Shown here piece by piece: positions 1-5,953 of a stretch of DNA of 6,845 bases; positions within the stretch are counted from its first letter, which is position 1; every line of letters begins with the position of its first letter. Below the pieces are notes generated by a model, which was not told the DNA's origin, ran no database searches, and was given only the letters and a program-made list of their open reading frames with translations. The stretch spans positions 1 through 6,845 of the forward strand of contig JAUYTF010000133.1 of NCBI GenBank assembly GCA_030695285.1, read 5' to 3'. The translations under genes and the position numbers were made by a program. Source of the DNA: Eubacteriales bacterium. GTDB taxonomy: Bacteria > Bacillota > Clostridia > Christensenellales > CAG-138.

Positions 1-684
1 GAGATCTATAATTCCCTGTTTTCGGACATCGTCAACGGGGTCTATCCGCAGGGCGAATGCATGCCCGGCGAAATTGCGCTTGCGCAAAAATACAACGTCA
101 GCCGCAACACCCTGCGCCAGGCGATGGCCATCCTCACGGAAGACGGGCTTCTGATCCGTTCGCGCGGAAAGGGAACGCTCGTGGTCGGGCGCACGGATGA
201 GCAGAAGAGCGCCGGAACCGACAACCCCATGACCACGTTTGCGCAGGCGGATATCGACAAGACCGATATTCAGTATAACTTCACAGCGCCGACGGACATC
301 GCGCAGGCGAAGCTTGCTTTGAGCAAGAGTGATGTGCTGCTGGCAAGCTACTTGGTGTATCAAAGCGGGGATACGGTGATCGGCTATTCCTTTGTGCAGG
401 TGCCCGTAAAGCTGCTTTCTTATATGCAGGTGGATGTTTCGTCCGCGGACGCAATGCACCGCTTTCTCAGCGAGGCGCTTTACTCCGCGGCGAGTTATCA
501 GACCATCTCATTTAAGCTCATCTTCGTCAACGAAACCGAAACGGAGTTTTTGCAGGTCGAGGAAGGAACGCCCGTACACCTGCTGGAGTGCATTCTCTAC
601 GGCGCGGACGCGACCCCGCTTGCCAGATGCAAGCACTATATGCGGCCGGAGTATTATAAGATCAGCTATACCGTGCGCATGTAG
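1..684 (+). CDS. GntR-family transcriptional regulator with UTRA domain (5' partial)
   Basis: This is a DNA-binding regulator of the GntR family, HutC-like subgroup, which senses a small ligand through a C-terminal UTRA domain. The frame is open from base 1, so the true start lies left of the window; the ATG at 61 falls inside the winged helix and cannot be the start. Numbering from base 1, residues 1-60 form the wHTH: the helix-turn-helix around residues 26-45 contains SRNTLRQAM, and the wing contains GLLIRSRGKGT (49-59). Residues from about 80 to 227 match a UTRA fold, ending in a typical charged and aromatic tail. Only about 5-15 N-terminal residues are probably missing. The next gene starts 82 bases downstream on the same strand, so co-transcription with the SAM hydrolase and ECF genes is plausible, and it is the obvious candidate local regulator. 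The ligand is unknown; a SAM, methionine or nucleoside-related effector is inferred only from the neighbours. Confidence 0.9.
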   Translation, partial: EIYNSLFSDIVNGVYPQGECMPGEIALAQKYNVSRNTLRQAMAILTEDGLLIRSRGKGTLVVGRTDEQKSAGTDNPMTTFAQADIDKTDIQYNFTAPTDIAQAKLALSKSDVLLASYLVYQSGDTVIGYSFVQVPVKLLSYMQVDVSSADAMHRFLSEALYSAASYQTISFKLIFVNETETEFLQVEEGTPVHLLECILYGADATPLARCKHYMRPEYYKISYTVRM

Positions 685-689
685 CGATG

Positions 690-730
690 GCGCTGGTCAA
701 GAAAACGAATACCAGCGCGGTTTACCGCGC
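690..730 (+). promoter_or_regulatory. Two overlapping, mutually exclusive hairpins in the gntR-SAM hydrolase gap
   Basis: The 82-base gap holds two perfect inverted repeats that share bases 715-718. Hairpin one pairs gcgctggt (690-697) with accagcgc (711-718) across a 13-base loop. Hairpin two pairs gcgcgg (715-720) with ccgcgc (725-730) across a TTTA loop. Both cannot form fully at once. An A-rich stretch (739-752) and the Shine-Dalgarno sequence follow, with no U-tract, so neither is an intrinsic terminator on the + strand. A role as an RNA switch, a processing site or a DNA operator is inference. Confidence 0.4.
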
Positions 731-766
731 GGCGATCATAAAAAACAAAAAACCGGGAGGACGACT

Positions 767-1630
767 ATGAAACCCCTCGTCATCATGTCCGACTTTGGCC
801 TCGCGGACGGCGCGGTGAGCGCCATGTACGGCGTTGCGTATTCCGTCAGCGAGCAGCTCAACATCTCCAGCCTCACGCACGAAATTCCGCAATACAACGC
901 CTGGGAGGCGAGCTATCGGCTGATCCAGACCGTCGGCTATTGGCCCAAAGGCACGGTCTTCGTCTCCGTGGTCGATCCGGGCGTGGGTTCTACGCGTCGC
1001 AGCATCGCGGTGGAAACCCGCGCGGGGCAATACATCATCACGCCGGACAACGGCACGCTTACGCACATCAAGCGCATCAGCGGCATCGTTGCCGCGCGCG
1101 AGATCGATGAGCGGGTCAACCGCCTACCCGGTTCGGGCGAGAGCTATACCTTCCACGGGCGGGATATCTACGCCTACACCGGCGCGCGCCTTGCCGCCGG
1201 TATCATCGACTTTGCGGGCGTGGGACCAGAGGTCGATCCCTCTTCCGTCGTCGAGTTGCCGATGGATGAGCCAAGGTTTGAGGGGGCATGGCTTTGCGGG
1301 GATATCGATGTGCTGGATGTGCGCTTCGGCAGCCTCTGGACGAGCATCCGCCGAGAGCAACTCCTCGAGCTTGGCTTCAAGCACGGCGATTTTGTCGAGA
1401 TTAAGATCATGAACGGCGCGCGGCTGGTCTATCGCAATTCGCTGATCTATGCCCGCTCGTTTGCGGATGCGTTCGTCGGCGAGCCGCTGGTGTATGTCAA
1501 CAGCCTTGATCGAATGGCAGTCGCGATCAATCAGGGCGACTTTGCGCGCGCCTACAACGTCGGCACCGGAGCCCCGTGGACCATCGCGGTGCAGAAGTCC
1601 GCGGGAAGGGAGCCGCGCTGTGCAGAGTAG
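767..1630 (+). CDS. SAM hydrolase (SAM hydroxide adenosyltransferase, DUF62), paralogue 1
   Basis: The predicted reaction is hydrolysis of S-adenosyl-L-methionine to adenosine and L-methionine in the cytosol. The product is 287 aa, normal for the family. ATG 767 is chosen because GGGAGG (755-760) lies six bases upstream and the protein opens with the family-typical MKPLVIMSDFG. The open frame extends further upstream but overlaps the regulator gene. The catalytic triad described for archaeal DUF62 enzymes is present: Asp70 and Arg77 in VVDPGVGSTRR, and His130 in FHGRD. PDNG (93-96) is also conserved. The C-terminal domain carries FGSLWTSI at 187-194, where the usual pattern is FGN..TN, so two conserved asparagines are serines. 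The triad argues for hydrolase rather than fluorinase or chlorinase activity. The gene overlaps the next one by 11 bases, suggesting translational coupling. A paralogue lies at 4242-5087; over the first 150 residues I count slightly more than half identical, with the C-terminal part less alike. Confidence 0.9.
   Translation: MKPLVIMSDFGLADGAVSAMYGVAYSVSEQLNISSLTHEIPQYNAWEASYRLIQTVGYWPKGTVFVSVVDPGVGSTRRSIAVETRAGQYIITPDNGTLTHIKRISGIVAAREIDERVNRLPGSGESYTFHGRDIYAYTGARLAAGIIDFAGVGPEVDPSSVVELPMDEPRFEGAWLCGDIDVLDVRFGSLWTSIRREQLLELGFKHGDFVEIKIMNGARLVYRNSLIYARSFADAFVGEPLVYVNSLDRMAVAINQGDFARAYNVGTGAPWTIAVQKSAGREPRCAE
1606..1622 (+). promoter_or_regulatory. Ribosome binding site and GTG start that define the ECF ATPase start
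   Basis: AAGGGAG (1606-1612) lies seven bases before GTG 1620-1622. This supports the GTG start over ATG-like starts further upstream, which would read deep into the preceding SAM hydrolase in another frame. From this GTG the ATPase begins a few residues before its first beta strand, as expected. Confidence 0.75.
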
Positions 1631-3332
1631 CCGAAAGCCGGTCATCGAGTTTCGGGATTTTTCGTTTCAATATTTTTCTCAGGCGGGTCCGACGCTCCAA
1701 GACATCAATCTGACCGTCTATGAGGGTGAAAAGGTGCTCATCGTCGGCCCTTCCGGTAGTGGAAAGAGCACGCTGGGCAACTGCATCAACGGCCTGATTC
1801 CATTTTCCTATCCCGGCGAAATCAAGGGTAGCCTCACGGTCTGCGGCATCGAGACAAAGAGCGCCAGCATATTTGCACTAAGCCAGCACGTCGGCACCGT
1901 GTTGCAGGACCCGGACGGGCAGTTCATCGGCCTTTCGGTGGGCGAGGACATCGCCTTTGCACTGGAAAACGAGTGCATGAAGCAGGGGGAGATGAAGCAG
2001 ATTGTCCAGCGCGCCGCCGCGATGGTGGATATGGATCAGCTGCTCAACGCCTCCCCTTTTGAGCTATCGGGCGGGCAGAAGCAGCGCGTGTCGTTCGCAG
2101 GTGTGATGGTGCACGAGGTGGAGGCGCTGCTCTTTGACGAGCCGCTGGCAAACCTGGACCCCGCCACGGGCAAGACCGCAATCGAACTCATCGACCGCAT
2201 CTCACAGGACTATCACAAGACGGTCGTGATCATTGAGCACCGCCTCGAGGACGTGCTCCATCGCCGGGTGGATCGCGTGATTGTCATGTCGGACGGGCGG
2301 ATCGTCGCCGACCTCTCGCCGGACGCGCTCATGGCGGCAAACATACTCGTCGAGCTTGGCATCCGCGAGCCGCTCTACGTCACCGTGCTGAAATACGCGG
2401 GCGTACCGGTAACGGAAGAACTGCACGCCGGGCGCATCGATACGCTGGATGTAGACGCTGTGCACGGCGCAATTTTCTCCTGGGACGCGGCGCAGCCAAA
2501 GCGGGAGAAGAAACCCGCCATAGAGCCAATTTTGCAGGCGAACGAGTTGAGTTATCGCTATGTGGAGCAGCGCCCGATCCTAAAAAACCTGAGTTTTTCC
2601 ATCGAGGCGGGCGAGATGGTCAGCCTCGTTGGCACCAACGGCGCGGGCAAGAGCACGCTCGCCAAGGTGATCACCGGCATCTGCAAAGACCCGGAGGGCA
2701 ACCTTCGCTTTCGCGGGGAGCCGATGGACAGCTGGACGATTCACGAGCGCAGCGGCAAGATCGGCTATGTGATGCAAAACCCCAACCAGATGATATGCAA
2801 GCCCATGATCTTTGACGAGGTCGCGCTGGGGCTAAAGCTGCGCGGGCTCAGCGACGAAGAGATCAAGCCCCGCGTGGAAAAAGCGCTCAAGATCTGCGGG
2901 CTGTCGCCGTTTCGAAAGTGGCCGATTTCCGCGCTCTCCTTCGGGCAAAAAAAGCGCGTGACCATCGCAAGCGTGCTGGTGCTCGAGCCTGAGCTGATCA
3001 TACTCGACGAACCCACGGCGGGGCAGGATTACCGGCACTACACGGAGATCATGGAGTTCCTTCGCTCGCTCAACGAGCGCGGGACGACGATATTGCTCAT
3101 CACGCACGATATGCACCTGATGCTCGAATACACGCCGCACGCGATCGTTCTGCACGCGGGCGAGATTCTACACGACGGCACGGCGGTGCGCGCGCTGACC
3201 AGCGACGAGATCGCAACCAAGGCGAGCCTGAAGCTCACCTCGCTCTATGAGTTGGCGACGCGAGCGGGGATAGCAGACTGCGAAGCGTTTGTGCAGCACT
3301 TTATCGACTATGAGAGGAGCACGGCGCGATGA
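1620..3332 (+). CDS. ECF transporter ATPase, two fused ABC domains (EcfA1-EcfA2 type, DUF3744-like)
   Basis: This is the energy-supplying subunit of an ECF vitamin/cofactor importer, with both nucleotide-binding domains in one 570-aa chain. Domain 1 has Walker A GPSGSGKST (43-51), Q-loop Gln96, signature LSGGQ (149-153), Walker B ending in Asp173-Glu174 and H-loop His207. Residues of about 225-300 form a linker resembling the region found in DUF3744-type cobalt/ECF ATPases. Domain 2 has Walker A GTNGAGKST (338-346), a changed signature LSFGQ (439-443), Walker B LIILDEP (459-465) and His496. All catalytic Glu and His residues are present, so both sites look ATP-competent apart from the signature change. 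The GTG start overlaps the SAM hydrolase by 11 bases, and the stop overlaps the EcfT start by four (ATGA), typical of coupled translation. The fused form resembles YkoD-like ATPases that travel with UPF0397 S components. It would act at the inner face of the membrane with EcfT and the S component. Confidence 0.93.
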   Translation: MQSSRKPVIEFRDFSFQYFSQAGPTLQDINLTVYEGEKVLIVGPSGSGKSTLGNCINGLIPFSYPGEIKGSLTVCGIETKSASIFALSQHVGTVLQDPDGQFIGLSVGEDIAFALENECMKQGEMKQIVQRAAAMVDMDQLLNASPFELSGGQKQRVSFAGVMVHEVEALLFDEPLANLDPATGKTAIELIDRISQDYHKTVVIIEHRLEDVLHRRVDRVIVMSDGRIVADLSPDALMAANILVELGIREPLYVTVLKYAGVPVTEELHAGRIDTLDVDAVHGAIFSWDAAQPKREKKPAIEPILQANELSYRYVEQRPILKNLSFSIEAGEMVSLVGTNGAGKSTLAKVITGICKDPEGNLRFRGEPMDSWTIHERSGKIGYVMQNPNQMICKPMIFDEVALGLKLRGLSDEEIKPRVEKALKICGLSPFRKWPISALSFGQKKRVTIASVLVLEPELIILDEPTAGQDYRHYTEIMEFLRSLNERGTTILLITHDMHLMLEYTPHAIVLHAGEILHDGTAVRALTSDEIATKASLKLTSLYELATRAGIADCEAFVQHFIDYERSTAR

Positions 3333-4162
3333 AAGCGAAACTTTTTGATTATGTCGAGCGGCACAATGCCATCTACAATCTTTCCGGTGTGACCAAGCTC
3401 CTCTGCTTTCTGCTGCTCACCGCGGCGGTGATGTTTTCCTATGATATCCGCGCCATCGTGGTGATCATGGTGCTCTCGCTTGTATTTCTTGCCATGTCGC
3501 AGATTCAGTTTCGCCAGATCAAGCTCATGCTACTGTATGTGCTGCTGTTTCTGGTGCTCAATTTTATCCTCACGTTCGTCTTTAGCCCCTCCTATGGCAC
3601 GCAGATTTACGGCACTGAGCATGTGCTATTTCGCATCTTCGGTCGGTATGTGGTCACGAGCGAGCAGATGCTCTATCAGGTGACCAAGACGCTCAAATAC
3701 GCTTCCGTCGTGCCGCTGGGCATTATCTTCTTTCTCTCGACCAACCCCAGCGAACTCGCCTCGAGCATCAACCGCGCGGGGGTGAGTTATAAGGCCGCGT
3801 TTGCGTTTTCGCTGACGTTGCGCTATTTTCCGGATCTGATTCGGGACTATCAGGACATCTCCGCCGCGCAACAGTGCAGAGGACTCGATCTTTCGAAGAA
3901 AGAGAAGCTCGGCAAGCGCCTCAAAAACATCCTCAACATCACGATTCCACTGATCTTCTCTACGCTCGAGCGGATTGAGACCATCTCTAACACCATGGAT
4001 CTACGTGGGTTTGGCAAGGAGAAAAAGCGGACATGGTATGCGGCAAAACCGCTCAAGCGAAACGATGTTTTTGCCATATCGCTCGCGCTGCTGCTGTTCC
4101 TAGGCACGATTGCGCTGAGTGTTTTTGTGAATCACGGGAAATTTTGGAACCCATTTGTCTGA
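3329..4162 (+). CDS. ecfT: ECF transporter transmembrane subunit EcfT (CbiQ family)
   Basis: This 277-aa membrane protein is the scaffold that couples ATP hydrolysis in the ECF ATPase to movement of the S component. Start ATG 3329 overlaps the ATPase stop by four bases and is preceded by GAGAGGAG (3312-3319). About five hydrophobic stretches are visible: roughly residues 20-60 (two helices), 65-90, 120-140, 150-165 and 245-268. The two short Arg-Gly coupling motifs typical of EcfT, which insert into grooves of the two ATPase domains, are at QQCRG (181-185, Arg184) and DLRG (224-227, Arg226), separated by an amphipathic helical segment. The N-terminal half has a gap of weaker hydrophobicity around residues 90-118. 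The protein ends in FWNPFV. A near copy of those final codons recurs in the same frame downstream of the stop (see repeat). Confidence 0.9.
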   Translation: MKAKLFDYVERHNAIYNLSGVTKLLCFLLLTAAVMFSYDIRAIVVIMVLSLVFLAMSQIQFRQIKLMLLYVLLFLVLNFILTFVFSPSYGTQIYGTEHVLFRIFGRYVVTSEQMLYQVTKTLKYASVVPLGIIFFLSTNPSELASSINRAGVSYKAAFAFSLTLRYFPDLIRDYQDISAAQQCRGLDLSKKEKLGKRLKNILNITIPLIFSTLERIETISNTMDLRGFGKEKKRTWYAAKPLKRNDVFAISLALLLFLGTIALSVFVNHGKFWNPFV

Positions 4163-4212
4163 TTATGCGAAGGCAATCGTATTGTTCAGGAGTTTTGGAA
4201 CCCGTTTATTTG
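4142..4212 (+). repeat. Duplicated EcfT 3' end: two copies of a 23-base segment 51 bases apart
   Basis: Bases 4142-4164 (last codons and stop of ecfT) and 4193-4215 match at 20 of 23 positions, beginning with TTTTGGAACCC in both. The spacing is 51 bases, exactly 17 codons, so the second copy lies in the ecfT frame and reads FWNPFI followed by TGA, against FWNPFV TGA in the gene. The three differences are all transitions: one is silent and the other two together change Val to Ile. This looks like a relic of a duplicated ecfT end next to the second SAM hydrolase gene. Chance or a short local duplication remain possible. Confidence 0.55.
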
Positions 4213-4228
4213 ATTTGTCGATAAAAAG

Positions 4229-4244
4229 AAGGAGTATATTCATG
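4229..4244 (+). promoter_or_regulatory. Ribosome binding site that fixes the start of the second SAM hydrolase
   Basis: AAGGAG (4229-4234) lies seven bases before ATG 4242-4244, inside an A-rich leader. It favours this ATG over the in-frame TTG at 4155, which would overlap ecfT and add 29 residues unlike any part of the DUF62 fold. The resulting N-terminus, MKP, matches that of paralogue 1. Confidence 0.75.
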
Positions 4245-5087
4245 AAACCCATTCTCGTCTTCCAAACAGACTTTACCTATAAAGAAGGCGCGGTCAGCTC
4301 CATGTACGGCGTGGTGAAGACCGTTGACCGCGAGCTGGAAATCTTCGACGGCACGCACGAGCTGCCGCAATACGACACCTGGAGCGCGAGCTATCGCCTC
4401 TATCAAAGCCTCCGCTTCTGGCCGGAAGGCACGATCTATGTCTCCGTGGTCGATCCCGGCGTGGGCACCGCGCGCCGCGCCTGCGTGGCAAAGGTTGCGG
4501 GCGGCTATTATGTCGTCACGCCCGATAACGGCGCGCTGACGCACATCGACCGCGAGATGGGCATCCTTGAGGTGCGCGAGATCGACGAAACCGTCAACCG
4601 CCTGCGCGGCAAGGACACGGAGGGCGTCGCGATCTTTCACGGGCGCGATCTCTTTGGCTACACCGCGGCGCGGCTCGCCAGCGGCATCATCGACTATACG
4701 GGCGTAGGCCCCGCCTATCCTGTGAGCGAGATCGTGCGCCACAAAATCCACGAACCCGCGGCAGAGCCGGGCAAAGTGGAAGGCATCTTCGAAATCGACG
4801 ACCCGAACTTTGGCAATCTCTGGACAAATATCCCTACGCGCCTGTTTTTTGACTGCGGCTTTGCTTACGGTGACATGGTGCGCGTGCAGGTAAAGCAGGA
4901 TGACAAGACGGTCTTCGACCAGAAAGTGCTGTTTCACCAGAGCTTCGGCTTTGCAAAAGCGGGCGAACCCATCATCTACAACAACGAGCTGATGAAGGTC
5001 GCCCTCGCGGTGAGCTGCGGCAGCTTTGAGAGAAGATTTTCACTCGGCTTTGGCGCGTCTTGGCGCGTCTCGTTCTCGAAGGCATAG
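4242..5087 (+). CDS. SAM hydrolase (SAM hydroxide adenosyltransferase, DUF62), paralogue 2
   Basis: This is the second DUF62-family enzyme of the locus, 281 aa, predicted to split S-adenosylmethionine with water into adenosine and methionine. The triad is intact: Asp71 and Arg78 in VVDPGVGTARR, and His133 in FHGRD. PDNG is at 94-97. Unlike paralogue 1 it keeps the canonical FGNLWTNI at 190-197, where the first Asn contacts adenosine in characterised relatives such as fluorinase. It differs near the C-terminus, with YNNEL where relatives and paralogue 1 have a Ser-containing NS turn. It sits 79 bases after ecfT, with no clear promoter in that gap, so it may be read through from the upstream genes. 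The two copies share GAVS.MYGV and HE.PQY..W.ASYRL, a pattern that looks specific to this branch of the family. A 10-base tandem repeat lies in its last codons without breaking the frame. Hydrolase activity is well supported by motifs but unproven. Confidence 0.9.
   Translation: MKPILVFQTDFTYKEGAVSSMYGVVKTVDRELEIFDGTHELPQYDTWSASYRLYQSLRFWPEGTIYVSVVDPGVGTARRACVAKVAGGYYVVTPDNGALTHIDREMGILEVREIDETVNRLRGKDTEGVAIFHGRDLFGYTAARLASGIIDYTGVGPAYPVSEIVRHKIHEPAAEPGKVEGIFEIDDPNFGNLWTNIPTRLFFDCGFAYGDMVRVQVKQDDKTVFDQKVLFHQSFGFAKAGEPIIYNNELMKVALAVSCGSFERRFSLGFGASWRVSFSKA
5051..5070 (+). repeat. Perfect tandem 10-base repeat near the end of SAM hydrolase 2
   Basis: TGGCGCGTCT occurs twice back to back (5051-5060 and 5061-5070). 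Because the unit is not a multiple of three, the copies encode different residues (within GASWRVS). The GxGAxW pattern is also present in paralogue 1, so the repeat has not recently shifted the frame. It could be a slippage-prone spot that alters the C-terminus. Confidence 0.6.
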
Positions 5088-5123
5088 AGCAAAACCCTGT
5101 TGGCGTAAACGGCTTGCAGGCGG

Positions 5124-5155
5124 GCGCGCATCACATGCGGCGGTGAGATGTGCGT
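5124..5155 (+). other. Bulged hairpin downstream of SAM hydrolase 2
   Basis: GCGCGCA plus TCAC (5124-5134) can pair with GTGA (5143-5146) and TGTGCGT (5149-5155), leaving an 8-base loop and a two-base bulge; two pairs are G-U or G-T. No T-run follows, so this is not a classic intrinsic terminator. It lies immediately before the -35 box of the S-component promoter. It may help separate the two transcripts, or be incidental in GC-rich DNA. Confidence 0.35.
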
Positions 5156-5160
5156 ACTGC

Positions 5161-5190
5161 TTGACAAATCGTATACAATATGGCTAATAT
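5161..5190 (+). promoter_or_regulatory. Predicted sigma-A promoter of the ECF S-component gene
   Basis: A perfect -35 box TTGACA (5161-5166) is followed after 18 bases by TAATAT (5185-5190), matching four of six -10 positions. Transcription would start near 5197, giving a leader of about 83 bases. The heptamer ATACAAT occurs at 5173-5179 and 5203-5209, on either side of the -10 box. The -35 box is part of the shared octamer GACAAATC (5163-5170). GTATAC (5171-5176) partly fits the GT-N-TA-N-AC pattern known for HutC-type GntR operators, with the last base off. Confidence 0.6.
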
Positions 5191-5199
5191 GAAACAGAA

Positions 5200-5222
5200 C
5201 TCATACAATTGTTATTGATGAG
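5200..5222 (+). promoter_or_regulatory. Dyad / 5'-leader hairpin at the predicted transcription start of the S-component gene
   Basis: CTCAT (5200-5204) and CAAT (5206-5209) pair with ATTG (5214-5217) and ATGAG (5218-5222) around a TGTT loop, with one bulged A. It begins a few bases after the predicted start of transcription. As DNA it sits where repressor operators commonly lie; as RNA it would form a hairpin at the 5' end. Which applies cannot be told from sequence. Confidence 0.45.
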
Positions 5223-5279
5223 AACATCCATTCAGTTCGTTGCCACTACAAGAAACAGAATAAGGGGAGGTATTGTCAG

Positions 5280-5843
5280 ATGAAGAAAATGTTTAAAGTC
5301 TCGACCAAAACCATCGTTGCGACCGGCCTCGGAGCGGCGCTGTTTGCGCTGCTGTTCATGTATGTAAAGGTGCCGACCGGTATTCCCGAAACGTCCATCC
5401 AGACGGCGTACGGCCTCGGTGCGTTCTTTGCCGTGCTGTTTGGACCCATCGCGGGCGGCCTCATCGCGTTCATTGGACACGCGATTTCGGACGCGCTGCA
5501 ATATGGCTCCATTTGGTGGAGCTGGGTCGTCGCCAGCGGCATCTCCATGTTCCTCGTCGGCCTTGTCTACACCAAGATTCGCGCGGATGAAGGCGAATTC
5601 GGCTGGAAAGACGTTCTTCGCTTCAACATCTATCAGATCATCGCAAACGTCATCGCCTGGATCGTGATAGCGCCCGTGCTCGACATCGTGATCTACTCCG
5701 AGCCGGCGAATCTCGTCTTTACACAGGGTGCGGTTGCGTGTCTCTGGAATGCGATTGCCAGCGGCGTGATCGGCACGCTGCTACTCTTTGCTTACGCCAA
5801 GATTCGCCCCAAGAAGGGCAGCCTCAGCAAAGAAGAGGAATAA
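5280..5843 (+). CDS. ECF transporter S component, UPF0397 / ECF-ribofla_trS family
   Basis: This is the substrate-binding integral membrane subunit of an ECF importer, 187 aa, usual for the family. The strong site AAGGGGAGG (5262-5270) lies nine bases before ATG 5280. The family hallmarks are clear: TVVATG-like TIVATGLGAALF near residues 11-22, GPIAGG and IGHAISDA followed by YGSIWWSWV in the middle, and IYSEPANLVFTQG (138-150) before the last helix. It ends in a charged tail with SLSKEEE. Five to six hydrophobic segments fit an S-component fold. Databases commonly name this family a riboflavin S component, by homology. Here the neighbours are SAM hydrolases and a nucleoside-type lipoprotein, so a methionine, SAM or adenosyl compound is at least as likely; this is inference. 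It presumably works with the ATPase/EcfT pair at 1620-4162, although it has its own promoter. A terminator follows 65 bases later. Confidence 0.88.
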   Translation: MKKMFKVSTKTIVATGLGAALFALLFMYVKVPTGIPETSIQTAYGLGAFFAVLFGPIAGGLIAFIGHAISDALQYGSIWWSWVVASGISMFLVGLVYTKIRADEGEFGWKDVLRFNIYQIIANVIAWIVIAPVLDIVIYSEPANLVFTQGAVACLWNAIASGVIGTLLLFAYAKIRPKKGSLSKEEE

Positions 5844-5862
5844 CCGTAGTCTCCGCCGCATA

Positions 5863-5880
5863 AAAATTCAGTAAAATTCA
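5863..5880 (+). repeat. Short direct repeat AAAATTCA, two copies
   Basis: AAAATTCA occurs at 5863-5870 and 5873-5880, one helical turn apart, between the S-component stop and the terminator. No function is evident. Confidence 0.4.
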
Positions 5881-5908
5881 AAAAGCAGCTTTTCGCGGCT
5901 CAACCTTC

Positions 5909-5953
5909 AAAAAAGCGCCGTTCGGACGTTTGTCCGCGCGGCGTTTTCTTTTT
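5909..5953 (+). terminator. Strong intrinsic terminator after the S-component gene
   Basis: GCGCCGTTCGGAC (5915-5927) pairs with GTCCGCGCGGCGT (5932-5944) across a GTTT loop, with one T-C mismatch and two G-T pairs. The T-rich tract TTTTCTTTTT (5944-5953) follows, and an A-run (5909-5914) precedes the stem, so it may act in both directions. It separates the S-component transcript from the lipoprotein gene. Confidence 0.85.

Noticed and set aside
61..63. ATG as the start of the GntR regulator
   Set aside because: The frame is open to base 1, and residues before this ATG belong to the conserved winged-helix fold; starting here would remove the first helix.
767..1630. Fluorinase or chlorinase identity for the DUF62-like enzymes
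   Set aside because: Both proteins carry the Asp-Arg-His triad typical of SAM hydrolases, and no halogenase-specific insertion is evident.
1124..1645. Long antisense open frames over the SAM hydrolases, including 4206-4937
   Set aside because: They are shadows of GC-rich coding sequence on the other strand, with low-complexity Arg/Ala/His-rich translations and no recognisable domain.
4160..4210. Readthrough of the ecfT TGA to a longer protein ending at the second FWNPF copy
   Set aside because: No readthrough context or selenocysteine-type signal is visible, and the intervening 17 codons show no clear conserved character; a relic is the simpler reading.
4155..4241. An N-terminal extension of SAM hydrolase 2 from the in-frame TTG at 4155
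   Set aside because: It overlaps ecfT, lacks a good ribosome binding site and does not resemble the DUF62 N-terminus, which begins at MKP (4242).
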